From Epiperipatus broadwayi (Eukaryota > Onychophora > Udeonychophora > Euonychophora > Peripatidae), in the NCBI GenBank assembly GCA_028023455.1, contig JAQFVV010000346.1, positions 622,001-686,000 of the forward strand: DNA of 64,000 bases. Reading direction: 5' to 3'. The translations under genes were made by a program, and so were the position numbers. The notes below the pieces were generated by a model. The model ran no database searches, was not told where the DNA came from, and worked only from the letters and a program-made list of their open reading frames with translations. Shown here in pieces: positions 12,049-23,918 of the stretch. How positions within the stretch are numbered: the first letter of the stretch is position 1; every line of letters starts with the position of its first letter.

Positions 12049-15000
12049 GCTATAATAATCCAAAAAATAATTAAAACAAATTTTGACTCTTATAAATTTA
12101 CGCATTCTAATTTTTATAGAAATTGAAAAGTGTATTATTTTATAATCAAATAATGCATTGGCATTAGAAGACCAGTATGGCTATGCATTCACTCAATTTC
12201 TCAAATAGGATCAATATAAAAATGTTCCTATGTCATTTTGGATATTTTTAAAAATTTAGCTATATTGAGTTATTTTGCTATAATGTCAATTTTCTTGAAG
12301 AAAGATCACCATTTTATATGAAGATTTAAATATTGTAGAGTGAAAATAAGCAGAAAATGAATATATTATCATGAAAATGAGGGCGATGATGAAACATCTA
12401 GACCTTAAAATGTTTTGATGAAATTTTATGTTTCTGGCTAGAGGTTGTTTATGGAGTCAGCAAATACATTAAATTCTATTGCATTTATATCAAATCTTTA
12501 GCTGTTATTATTTATGATTATTGGTGATACTTTATGTTGGAATAGTTCATTAATGATGATTTTGAAGTGATGAAAATATTGCAGGAAATGCTATAGTAAT
12601 CCGAATGATAATTAAAACCAACTTTGTTTTACTTAATCAAATTTCAATACGTATAAATTTATGCATAAATTAGAAATTGAAAAATATGTTTATTATATTA
12701 TCTGTATTTAGAAGTGCATTGACATTAGAAGACCATGCACTCACTCAATTACCCAACTAGGATCCATGTAAAAATGTTCCTATATCATCTTAGATATTTT
12801 TAAAAAAATTAGCTGTTATTTTGTTGACGAAAGATCACCATTTTATATCAAGGAATTAAATATTGTAGAGTGAAAGTAAACAGAAAATGAATTTATTGTC
12901 ATGAAAATGAAGGCAATGATGAAACATTTAGGCTTTAAAATTTTTTTGACGAAATTTTATGCTTGTGGCCAGAGACTGTTTCTGAGTCAACAGATGCATT
13001 AAATATTCCTTTTATATAAAATCTTTACCTTTTATTATTTATAATTTCTGATGATATTTTTTATTGGAATACTTCATTGTCTTCTGATAGTAATGAAAAT
13101 GACATTGGAATTGGAAAGATAATTTAAGGCCAACCTTGTTTTACTTAATCAAATTTCACCTCTTATACATTCGTATATTTTAATTTTGTAGTAATGGGAA
13201 AATGTATGTATTACATCAGGGGTCCCCAACTCTATGCCCGCAAGCACCATGGTGCCCGCAGACCATTTTACATATGCCCACCGCTATCCGAACACGATAA
13301 AAAATTATTTATCTGATACAAATAAATTTAATTCTTAAAATTTTTTATAAATTATTGTATAATATTGTAATCAAATTCTAGGGCATACTATACTTTTATA
13401 GCGTAAAAATATAAACGTTAATTATATATTAAAATTTTATTTTTGAAATAAATAATTTTTTGTACATTATGTGTATTATTAACAATATCCAACTATAAAT
13501 GCTGCCCGCCACCTGGTTGAAAAAATAAATGGTGCCCGCCACCTGGCCAGTATTATAGAATGTGCTCTTAAGTGCAAAAAGGTTGGGGACCCCTGTATTA
13601 CATAATGTTATACATTCAAAGACCAGTAGGGCTGAACGTGCTCGATTATCTAAACAAAATCAATGTGGAAATATTCCATTCAATATTTGGCCAGTCTTAT
13701 AGAGAGCCAAGAAAGTTAATATTTGACATCTTGTGTCATTTTAGGTAGTATTAATAATTTAGCCATATTGACTTACTTTGTGATTATTATCTCAATTTTG
13801 TAGAGTGAAAATGAACAGAAAATGAATTTATTACCATGAATATGAGGGCAATGATGAAATATCTAGGTCAGAAAATATTTTGATGAAATTTTGTGCTTCT
13901 GGCCAGAGGCTGTTTCTGAGTCAACACATTCATTAAATCCTATTGCATTTATATAAATCTTTAACTATTATTATTTATGATTATTGGTGATACTTTATGC
14001 TGAAATAGTTCATGAATGAAAATGTTGCAGGAAATGCTATAGTAATCCAAAAGATAATTAAAACCAACTTTGTTTTTCTTAATCAAATTTCAACTCATAT
14101 AAATTTATGCATAAATTAGAAAATTGAAAAATGTGTTTATTATATAATCAAATATTCATAAATGCATTGACATTAGAAGACCATGCACTCATTCAATTGC
14201 CTAACTAGGATCAATGTAAAAACATTCCTACATCATCTTAAATATTTTTAAAAATTTAGCTATATTGAGTTATTTTGCTATAATGTCAATTTTCTTGAAG
14301 AAAGATCACCATTTTAGAGTGAAAATGGACAGAAAATGAATTTAGTGACATGAATAAGAGGCAGTGATGAAACATCTAGGTTTGTAAAATATTTTGATGA
14401 AATTTTGTGCTTATGACCAATAGGCCATTTCTGAGTCAACTAATTAATTAAATCCTTTTACATTTATATAAATCTTTAAGTGTTATTATTTATGATTATT
14501 GGTGATACTTTATGCTGGAATAGTTCATTAATGGTGTTTTTCAAGTGAATCCAAATGATGTATAAATTAGAAATTGAAAAATGTGTTTATTATATAATCA
14601 GATAGTCATAAGTGCATTGCCACTAGAAGACCATGCATTTACTCAATTGCCCAACTAAGATCAATGTAAAAACATTCCTGTATCATCTTACATATTTTTA
14701 AAAATGTAGCTGTATTGAGTTATTTTGCTATAATTATGTCAACTTTATTGAAGAAACATCACTATTTTAGAATGAAAGTGATCAGAAAATTAATTTATTA
14801 TCATGAAAATTATTTTGATGAAATTTTATGCTTCTAGCCAGAGGCTGTTTCTGAATCAACAAATACATTAAATAAATATTATTGCATTTATGTAAAATCT
14901 TTAGCTGTTATTATTGATGATACTTTATGTTGGAATAATTAACATTAGTGCCTTTTCCCAGTGATTTAAAATGTCGCAGGAAATTTTTATAGGAATGGAA

Positions 15001-15060
15001 AAGTGTATTTATTTATTTTATAATCATTTACTCAATAAGTGCAAGTGACATTAAAAGACC
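12049..15060. repeat. Monomer array, part 3
   Basis: Cores lie at about 12,442, 12,973, 13,906, 14,421 and 14,842. The 933-bp gap between the second and third shrinks to 546 bp when the hAT element at 13,217 is discounted. The segment about 12,270-14,100 is nearly identical to about 5,700-7,540, including the inserted element, so it is a higher-order duplicate rather than an independent run of monomers. The last two monomers are shorter and more diverged. An isolated decayed core also appears near 16,750. Confidence 0.8.
13217..13595. mobile_element. Small non-autonomous hAT element, copy B (both termini intact)
   Basis: Terminal inverted repeats are CAGGGGTCCCCAACT at the left and GGTTGGGGACCCCTG at the right. 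They are flanked by perfect 8-bp duplications TATTACAT (13,209-13,216 and 13,596-13,603). At 379 bp with no coding capacity, it is a MITE-type hAT derivative. It also contains a local repeat of a 'tgcccgccacctgg' segment that is absent from copy A. Because copies A and B share the same insertion site and flanks, they are products of one insertion followed by duplication of the surrounding block. Confidence 0.92.
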
Positions 15061-18000
15061 AAGGTGATTGAGAACATTCCATTCAGACAGCCAAGTTGCT
15101 GCTTTTATTATAGAACATATTTTTAGCAGTTTATATAATTATCTCAATTTGCTGGAAAAAATCTCCAATTTACTTCCAAAATTTAAATTTAAAATGAACC
15201 TAGTGATTATTATTATTGTTTTTTTAACCAATGAATTCATTGTCATGGAAATGGTCTGTGATAATAGTAAATGCTCTAGTGTTTCATCAGAATTTTATAT
15301 TTCTCAATTTTTGTATATATTAAATTTAGATATATGCAGGTATAATATCTTTAATCTACCACTTTGTGATTTTGCAAGATTAAGAAAAATTTGAGCATTA
15401 TATATTTTTTTACTCACATCTTATTATAAACTTTTTATATTATTAAAGCAACTCTTTATGCTGTTAGAAAATTTAAAATATATATACATATTGGATTACA
15501 TAACTTTTTTTATTGATTAGTAATACTACTTTCCTGGTTTTTTATCTCCTCAGAATTTTTTCCAGTTATTACGTATAAAATAAAAAGGTAAATTAGAATT
15601 GTAAATTGTGCTTTACAGTATTTACTGAATAGTGTTTTTTCTCTAATTATTATTATTTTTTAATTTGCATTTGAAATTAAATAGAACAAAAAATAATTTT
15701 GAATAAATTGTAACTCATCTCAAAATCATAAAGTGCCCTCCTTATTTTTATCTGGGTAATTGTTGAATTGGATGTATTTGTGTGAATGTCTATAATAACT
15801 GTAAATGCAGACATGGAGATTTAGATATTTGATGTCTTTTATCTCACCTGATGAGTGAGAGTGATTTGCATTTCTTTGCCAAAAAAAGTTGAAAATACAT
15901 TAGGTTTAATAAAAATTGTTACTATTTAATGAAATATGTTTTATAAAAAAGTAAAACCTGTTTTTTAATCTTATGATGAGCAATATTTTGATTGGAAACA
16001 GTTAAGTTCTTTTACAATGACAAAGTCTATGAAAAATTCTAAAAGTATGAAAATAAATTAGAACAACTTTTTATTTCGCTTTAGTTAGTTGTGGCTGATA
16101 TAGCAATTTCTGCAATTGGAAAATGTTTGTATAGTCACTTAATTTATTTAGTGTCTTCATATTGTTAGTATATGTACATTAGCTTTATATAAAAGAAATG
16201 TCTTTGAAATAACATTTCATATTAAAAAAATGTTTTAAATTATCATATTTATTATTAGAGACATTTAAGTTATGGTCTTAAGTAAAAGGAATTTTGTGTT
16301 TTACATTATCAAATTTCAAATTGGGAGAACATTTTTTACTTTTTGCATTAAAAAAAAAATGTATGTTTGATTAGTTACTATATATTAAGAAATTCAAGCC
16401 ATATTATCAGAATGCCAAAACTGATCATAACAGTTTCATTTTATTGGCCAGACTAGAAATTTTTTCAATTAGTTTACACTTGATACTGAAAACAAATTGA
16501 GGAACTATATAATTCTAGATATTTATATAACAAAATCATATTGAAATAATTTTTGATAATTTAATTACATTAAATTCTGCTAATTTTTTTTTTAAGATTT
16601 AAATTTTGTATAGTGGAAGAGAAATTAAGAATTAAATACAAATTACTATTATTGTTAATGTCTTTATCAAATACATGCATTATTACAAAAATGGAGTAAT
16701 GATTGATGAAATACACAAATCATAAAATTGTTTTAATGAAACTTTATGCTTCTGACCAGAAACCATTTCTGAATTCTTAACTTACATAGATGATTCATCC
16801 TTAATTTAAATAGTTGATAGTTTTAAATGTCGAGTGTAGCACCAACTCTTATATTCTGCTTCGACATTTAGATAGTTATAAGGTATTTTACATCCTACGA
16901 TATAACCATTTTTTAATTAAATTAATTGCATATAGGGTTTTTATTTTGCTGATTTAAAAATTGTGTAGAAGTGTGCTCTATAATGCAAATAAAAATGCTG
17001 CAGAAATATAATTTAAGAACGATCAATAAAGTTATGAAAACACAGTGGCAGTAACTATAATAATAATCAGTATGGTTTTTAGTCTCCGTTAATTAGCAGT
17101 GAAATAAATTATTCAAATCAAGAACCATTTATGTAAGCATGAAAAATCAATGGGCACTGATAGCTTTTATCCGTAAAGTTGCTAAATGTAAATTAGGAGT
17201 ATCTTGGAAGGTTTATTTTTAATTTTCAGATTACTATTTGCAATAATATTGAATTATTAATATGTAAGCATCTCTTTATTGATTTGTGCATGTGAAATGA
17301 ATAAATAGTAGCAGCTTAAAAACTTTTATGGCAAATTAAAATAGATGCCAAAATCACTCTAAAGAAATGACTGACAATAGAATATAATTGAAGGCTACAA
17401 CTGGGAAAAATGTTAAGGTCTTTTAGAATGAAAACTGTGTCTTTAAAAAAGAATATCATAAGGTGTCAGATAAATAGATAACCGAACCAGAATATATTGT
17501 ATCTATCGGGATGTACTTGTTCTTTATAGTTGTTTAATCTAGTCATCTCATTTTTTTTCTTTAACATTTGTTCTTTGTCTTTCCATTTTTTTATTGCTAC
17601 TACCATATTTGTTTATGAGTAACTGATTTAAAATATATATATAATCAGATTATTTTATTACACATTAGATAATCCCATTATACTACAAAATTTTTGTAAT
17701 TGAGAATAATTTTTAAAAACATCATCATTTTTTTAATTTAGAACTTATTGAAAAGGAATTATATTTCATTTTAAGCAGTAACTTCTTTTTTTTTAGTTTT
17801 GAAAATTATGTCCATCTTGGGATTGTTTTATCTTTACTGCATAGATTATAGAAGCTCAGGGTTCATCAAGAAACATTAACAAAATATGTCATTTATGATA
17901 AGTTTAATTTTTAAATACAAAAAAAAAAAATTAATCATATTTGGCAATTCTCTTGACTAGGATTAATTTCTTTGTAACTACTGTAATAAAATAATCTCTT

Positions 18001-18975
18001 CAAAAATGATTAAAGTTTAATTTATGTTTTTATTTTTAAAATGTAACTATTTTTAATATGAACTTTTAAAAAAATTATAAATATATACATAAATACTAAA
18101 ATTGTACTTTTTTTTTTTTAAGTATTTGTTATTGAAATGTTATACATAAGAAATTATTGGAAGTGGTATTCTGAAGCAATGTGGAAAGTTTATGATTTAA
18201 AATCAATAATGCAGTTAGAAAATGATAAAGAATGTTATATAAATTGCAAGTGAAGGATTTATATATTAAAAGCTAATGAAATATTAAATTTAGAAATTAG
18301 TAAAATTTGTTTCTTGTACAGTTGAGGCTGCATTCACAAAGTAAATATTTAATAAAAGAAATATGAAATGTTTGGAGAATGAAATCTCAGAAATAAAGAA
18401 TAATGAAAAAAAAGTGTTTACAATTGTATTTTTAAATAAGGTAATAGATGTTAAGATTAATGTGTGTGTGGTGGGAGAGGAAGGGGGTATATGATATGAA
18501 AAAAAAAAAGAATAAAACTATTATATAGAAAGACAAGATAGGTTGATTTAGAGAAATATATAATTTGAGCAGTATTTTATAATTTAGTTTGATCTTGTAA
18601 CTCATATATTTAATATTAAAAAAAAAAAAAGAATCTCTTATCTACAGGATTATGATTGTTGGGAAAAGGTTTGGTTGTTCATTGGTTTCATATCCTTTTA
18701 TTGAACCTGTAGAATTGAACAAGTTTAATGAATATATGTTATTCTAACTTGTTCGTTGTAGTTTATATATTGGTATATGCTTTGAACTGATTTTTACATT
18801 TTGTTTTATATTTCAAAAATAATGTCAAATGTGTTGTGATTTGTCATCTCTAAATTTCAGTTCAAGGATTAATGGCTTCAATTGGGAATAGTTATTTTAA
18901 CATTATGTTAATATTTTGTTAACATTATTATTAATGTTGTAATACGAACTTGTTTCGAAAACTTTGCGTGCCAAA
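15061..18975. other. AT-rich sequence, no gene recognised
   Basis: Probably intron or intergenic. The 108-residue ORF at 15,068-15,394 begins in the decayed edge of the array and shows no domain, so I do not call it a gene. A 10-bp-arm hairpin with 'aatgtcga' and 'tcgacatt' lies at about 16,826-16,871. Long poly(A) and poly(T) tracts are frequent. Confidence 0.5.
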
Positions 18976-18980
18976 ATAGT

Positions 18981-19270
18981 AAAACAATATAAAGCTACTG
19001 TAACTTTTATAGTTAAATTTCTTTGCTGAGTGCTTTCAAGAGGCATGCTCTCATATTTATAGCTCTGAGTGAAGTAACTCTGTAATTATATGCAAATCAT
19101 ACAAGGTCAAAGGTTAATTGCTTCATTTCTTCGATACCGAGAAGCATGTCTTTACGATTGATAACTACGAATATGAGAGCACGCCTCTCGAAAGCACTCA
19201 GGAGAAAAATTTAACTATATAAGTAAGCAGTAGCTTTGCGGTTAGGTGTTGACAGTGCCTATATTGTTTT
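18981..19270. mobile_element. Hairpin MITE (foldback), ~290 bp
   Basis: The left arm 'aaaacaatataaagctactg' continuing to 'gagtgctttcaagaggcatg' and 'ctctcatatt' pairs with the right arm 'aatatgagagcacgcctctc', 'gaaagcactcag', 'aaatttaactata', 'cagtagcttt' and 'atattgtttt'. The left arm lacks about 22 bp present in the right arm near the outer end. The unpaired centre is about 120 bp. No coding capacity. The superfamily cannot be assigned because no clear target duplication is visible. Confidence 0.75.
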
Positions 19271-19796
19271 ATTATTATTAATGTATTATTTAATAAAATA
19301 TTTTTGTACTTTTTTTTTTTTTTTTTTTAATGATTGAATCATTTTTACTTCATAAAACACAATATTAAAAAAATTTACTCACCAAATCTAAAGAATGTGT
19401 TGAGTATAAAACATCATATGTAGGGGGGAGCTATAGACAGATTTTTTAAAAATTAAAATTGAATATTTATTTACTTATAATCCCCCCCCCCCTTTTTTTT
19501 TTTTGAAGCTGAAAAGCAAAATAATGTCACTTATTTTGCACGGTATTTTAATAAATATAATTTAGTTTGCATTTTACTAAATTATATTTACTTGAATATA
19601 CTTTCAAACTACAAAATTATTTTAGATATTTTCATTTAAATAAGAAAGAATATTGAAAATTATTAACAAAATTTTACATGTATACACACACATTAATATG
19701 AGTGATGTTAAAAAATTGTGTCTATGAATATAATATTTAGAAAAAAAGAGGTTATTATTTCATTGATTTATGATTTGTTTTTATTATTATTTGCAG

Positions 19797-20011
19797 ATGG
19801 TCGTTTCATTCTGCCAATAAGACGGTCCAGTGAAGAATATTACAAGAGTGAAAGTAGTTCTAAGTTAACTCCTGGCATCAACAATGTCTCTCCTACAATT
19901 CTCAGGAAACGTGGTTATGAACATCATAATGGCATGGATGGTAATTCCTCTTCGCATTTCGTCACTTTGCCTTCTAAAATCGCTAAATTGAAACCAGTGT
20001 GCCAGGAATGA
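19797..20011 (+). CDS. Host gene exon with SPTILRKR motif; internal donor or terminal read-through form
   Basis: This is the best host-coding segment in the first half of the window. A pyrimidine-rich tract ends in ttgcag at 19,796, and the exon begins with two bases that complete a split codon. The encoded peptide runs GRFILPIRRSSEEYYK, then SSSKLTPGINN, then VSPTILRKRGYEHHNGMDG; its codon content is far more balanced than the surrounding DNA. A donor, G|GTAATT, follows 19,940. Using it gives a 144-nt exon that leaves one base, matching the acceptor phase at 61,045. If unspliced, the frame continues 23 codons to TGA at 20,009-20,011, giving a short alternative C-terminus. The 'SP..ILRK' motif recalls SAP130-type Sin3/HDAC subunits (human SAP130 has a similar SILRKK motif), but this is recollection of a short motif, not proof. 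No start codon is implied; the upstream exons lie outside the window or were not found. Confidence 0.7.
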
Positions 20012-20950
20012 TGATCATTTACCATTCACACATTAAACATTTTATTCAGCAGGGCTGACATTGGCACTAACCAATGGTACCTGGTCAGAATTTTAAACAA
20101 AGAAAGCCTTCAGATAAATTTTATTGCTTCGGTTATTAATTCCAGAACAAATTTTTCAATTTATTTATATTTGATACTAATTTATTTATTTATTATTAAC
20201 TTCTTTTTTGTTAATAAGTTTCCTTTGACTTATAAGAAAGAAAAAATTTCTTTTTCAAGTCATATTGATTATATACGAAAAGGAAACATTCGATTATTAG
20301 TTTCACAAAAGAGTTTAAAGGAAGTCACATTTAAATTAAATGTAAAGAAATTTAATATCTTCCTTCTGTATTGTTCTGAAGAAATGCTATTAATAATAGT
20401 TGCATTGATGTGTAATTACCAGAAATAAATTTTAAAGAAACTCCTTTAAAAACCAACATTTTATAATGTGAATATTTCATTCGGTTAATTATTTAAAAAA
20501 CTGGTTTTTATACAATTAAATTTACATCTTGAGTTTCAAATGGCTTCTCAATTTCAAGACACTAAAATGAGGCAGTTGAAACAATAGTTTAGAATTTTTT
20601 AAAATTGGCCTGTACATAAAATAATTCAATTATCTCCATAAATAATTTTTTTTTTTAAATCATGTCGGAGAGTCTAAATAGATAGATAATAATAAGAATT
20701 AGTACTTTCAATTTTTTTTTTTTTATTAAATAAACGTGTCTCGTATATTTTTTTAAACATATGTAATAATTTTTTAAAAATATAGGTGGCTTTGTATTTC
20801 CACCTTTTAAAACCAAATATTAGGTTTTCTTTGTATTCAGTCTTATGTAAATAACAATCAAATGAGATTTTTCTGTGATTTTTGTTCGGTGAAGCTTATT
20901 CAAAACTTTATCTGAGAAATCATTCAGATAACTTCGTACAATAAAGGAAA
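20012..20950 (+). other. Possible 3' UTR of the read-through transcript, or intron
   Basis: If the exon at 19,797 is used as a terminal exon, the sequence after the TGA would be 3' UTR. Candidate AATAAA signals occur near 20,423, 20,729 and 20,940. The 85-residue ORF at 20,171-20,428 is lysine/phenylalanine/isoleucine-rich and looks like AT-rich noise. If the internal donor is used, the whole stretch is the start of the long intron. Confidence 0.3.
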
Positions 20951-22260
20951 AAAGAATTCAAGAATTTTAAATATCTCTAGGGCATTAGGATTAAATGGAA
21001 TTGATCTCATGTAAATCTGTCCTATCAATGTGATGTGCAATTTATATATTTTTTTCTATATATATATTTATAAATATGTATATAGTTGATTTTTTATTTA
21101 GAGTTTTTTTTTTTTTCATATTTTTTGACCACATATTTTCCTGTTAAATATCTATTTGACCAATAAAGATATAGCAGAACAACCCTTATTTGCATTTAAC
21201 GGCTATCTTTTACCTGTACTTTTCGACCATCTTGCCATGGGTTTGTCATAGGGCCTGACTTCAATTTTTTTAACAGCTTTTTTTTATCTATTCTTTTTTC
21301 TTATTAATTATATTCCAACCAGTAATTGTTGACATTAAAAAATGTCATTCTAAAGTTGTTGTTTTATTTCTTTTTTCTCTGTTATCGGAGATTATTTAAA
21401 CACAATAAAAAATTATATATATACTATATGAAATTTTGTTTGATTAATAAAATTGGGAAAAAAAAAAATTCCTGGCATGCTGGCCAAAAAGTAGAGCTTT
21501 TCACTCATTACATATTTTATTTTTAATAAACTTCTGAAATTATTATAATAAATTTTATATGAATATTTTTAGAAATATTAATTTATGTTATTATTAATAT
21601 TTTATTTTTTTTAACAATACAGATTACAATGTAACATTAATATGTAGAATTTTATTTTTCTTCTTAAGATCCATACATAATGTAAAGGTGTTCCCATGAT
21701 CCTATACATCTTATACAGACTTTTAATGCATGCTTATTTCATATACAAGAATTCACTAGAAGTATAAACGCTGTGGGAATCTATAATATTTTAGAATTAT
21801 ATTAACTGTATATATATACTATATAAATATGCGGTAGCTATATTATATTTAAATGGCTTTAGCTTATTGTTTTCCACTAATAAATATAAATGCTTGCAGT
21901 ATTGCAAACTGTAATTTGAATGAATTTGATGATGTGTGTTTTAATCTATAAAGTGAGTTTTTTATATTCATATTGATTTGTGGTTTTCTTAGCAAGAGAA
22001 TAAAATCAAATCTTCATTTGAATACTTGTAAAAGATCAAGGATTAATATTTGATTAGTTTATTAATTATTATATTTCTTTTTTGATACAATGCCAATTAT
22101 TAGTTTTATATTTGATAATTATACACACAGGATATGCATACAAGCTCAAAAAAATAGCATTATTATTTTTCTGGCTATACAATTTGTATATAAATATAGA
22201 ATAGTATTGCCATTTTTGGCAAAAACGTTCATAAATCATAATTTCTAATTAATCTCTCGA
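20951..22260. other. AT-rich intronic sequence, no gene recognised
   Basis: No coding exon, tRNA or recognised transposon. The small ORF at 21,326-21,526 is AT-driven. Confidence 0.5.
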
Positions 22261-22444
22261 AAGTAAAAAAAGACTATCTGTTGTTATACAGCTGTGTGCA
22301 GCCTCATAACATTGTACAGCATCTCTGTGAAAATTGACTAGTTCGCTCTCCAAGCTACCAGCAGCTCCAACTCTGAATCAATGCATATGTTACATAAGGA
22401 CATAGTTTAACGATTCACAAAAATTTTAAGGCACTGCTATATTT

Positions 22445-22650
22445 GGATCATGAGTTACAACACCAAATGGGACAGGGTGTTTTATAGCTTCGTAGATCTT
22501 CAGTGCTCTCACTGCTTTCTCAAAATCGTGCAAACCATTTAAAAACATTAACTGCTATACAGAGTTTTAAACACTTCAAATGTTTCGGTAGCAGTTTTGC
22601 CCATTTTAAAACAAAATTTAATGTTAACGTGTTGTTCCTTTGTGGGTAAA
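22445..22650 (-). pseudogene. Mariner-type transposase N-terminal (Mos1-like HTH) remnant
   Basis: Read on the minus strand this encodes, with a stop and frame breaks, NIKFCFKMGKTATETFEVFK, then VFKWFARF, a stop, and SSESTEDLRS. That order matches the N-terminal helix-turn-helix of mariner transposases (family pattern: IKFCFKLGKTATET, then VFEW.KRFKEGRES.EDD.RSGRP). It lacks the catalytic DD(E/D)D domain and is dead. The flanking minus-strand stretch 22,650-23,040 includes a 65-residue ORF (GRAMLKHYVK onward) that I could not assign; it may be part of the same or another decayed element. Confidence 0.6.
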
Positions 22651-23049
22651 GGTACAAAACATTTTCTCATATTTCATGTAGTAACTCGTGATCCAGACAA
22701 ATTAGTGGCAAAATTTTTGTGATGAATAACTAAACTATTGCTACTTAATACATGCATTGAGTCAGAGATGGCATTTCAGGCAACTTGGAGAATGTACACA
22801 TTGGAAAATTTTACATTATTAAAGTAACTGAGCTTATATAAAAAGGGAATTGGTGATGTTATAAATAACTATTTTCTTGGAAACAGAACTATAATGAGAT
22901 TTTTTGGCAATCCTAACATTCAATTCCAATGAATGGATGGATTTTGAAAGCTCATTGATAAAATAAAATAAATGCTTACAATGAATTAGCTTAACATAAT
23001 GCTTTAACATTGCTCTACCCCTCATCTGCAATGATTAAATAATCTAGGC

Positions 23050-23687
23050 AATTGTCTGCCTTTTCCTATAGTTCTAGTAATGTATTATATACAATTATTT
23101 TTTAAAGGATTGATTTAAACACAAAAAAGATAAAGTTAAAAATAAACAAATATAAAATATTGTCACACGCATATCCCTCCTCCCAGTATTTTGAACTGCA
23201 GTAAGAATGATATTTTGGAAATGTGTATTTGCTTGTGTTTTTTAAAGATGCCCTTTGATGATCTTAAAGAATAAAATGTTTAATAGCTTAACACCATAGA
23301 TGTGACATTGTGAAAGCATTATATTGTTTACATTATACTAAACCAATTAATCCAAATTGTTATGAGTTCATTATTCTTGAGCTTATAATAATTGTGATTA
23401 CTTACATATGTAAGGAAATCTATAAATTAGGAATTCAAACATTTCTTCTTACATATACTGTGGAAATAATTTTATTATTGATTTTTTTTTGTCAGAAATA
23501 ATGTTTGTGTACTCTTGGATGAAAATACAAATGCACAGCCATTTTTATTTAATGCACATAATCTTAACTCATATTCATCATATGTTGAGTGTAAATTTAA
23601 ACAGACCAATAGTGAAAGCAAGCATTTATTGTAGCTCCACATACATACTGGACAATATAACTACAAAAGATTAAAAATGATTATATA
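23050..23687. other. AT-rich sequence left of the Tigger-like element
   Basis: Two small ORFs (23,310-23,501 and 23,489-23,674) are compositionally AT-driven and show no domain. The last ~40 bp ('caatataactacaaaag' onward) resemble about 31,085-31,125, suggesting that the old 26.5/31.1-kb duplication extends to the left of the transposon. Confidence 0.4.
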
Positions 23688-23794
23688 CACCCGGGTCTCG
23701 TTTTATGCGGATTTATTTAATGCGATTTTGAAGTTATGTGATTCATGTTTCTTCTTAATATTTTTGTATGCGGTTTTCTTTTATGCGATAAAAA

Positions 23795-23918
23795 TTATTA
23801 GATCAGAAGTCGAGCTCCGATAATGCGCTATTACTTTATATATTATAAATTTCACACACTCAACGTCATATTTAAAGTAATAGCGCATTATCGGAGTTTG
23901 ACTTTCATCTAATAATTT
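23795..23918. repeat. Inverted repeat (hairpin), ~44-bp arms
   Basis: 'gagctccgataatgcgctat' followed by 'tacttta' pairs with 'taaagtaatagcgcattatc' followed by 'ggagtttgact', around a loop of about 34 bp. The pairing extends outward through 'attattagat' and 'atctaataat'. It lies just inside the left terminus of the Tigger-like element and could be subterminal structure or a nested MITE. Confidence 0.8.

Noticed and set aside
2590-15060. CRISPR array
   Set aside because: Repeat units are ~500 bp and degenerate, with no short direct repeats, spacers or cas genes, and the DNA is eukaryotic in character.
15068-15394. 108-residue ORF, the longest in the window
   Set aside because: It starts in decayed array sequence, is I/F/L/N-rich as expected of AT-rich noise, and has no domain, splice signals or matching neighbour.
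20171-20428. Independent 85-residue gene after the 19.8-kb exon
   Set aside because: K/F/I/N-rich AT-driven composition, no domain, and it lies where a 3' UTR or intron is expected.
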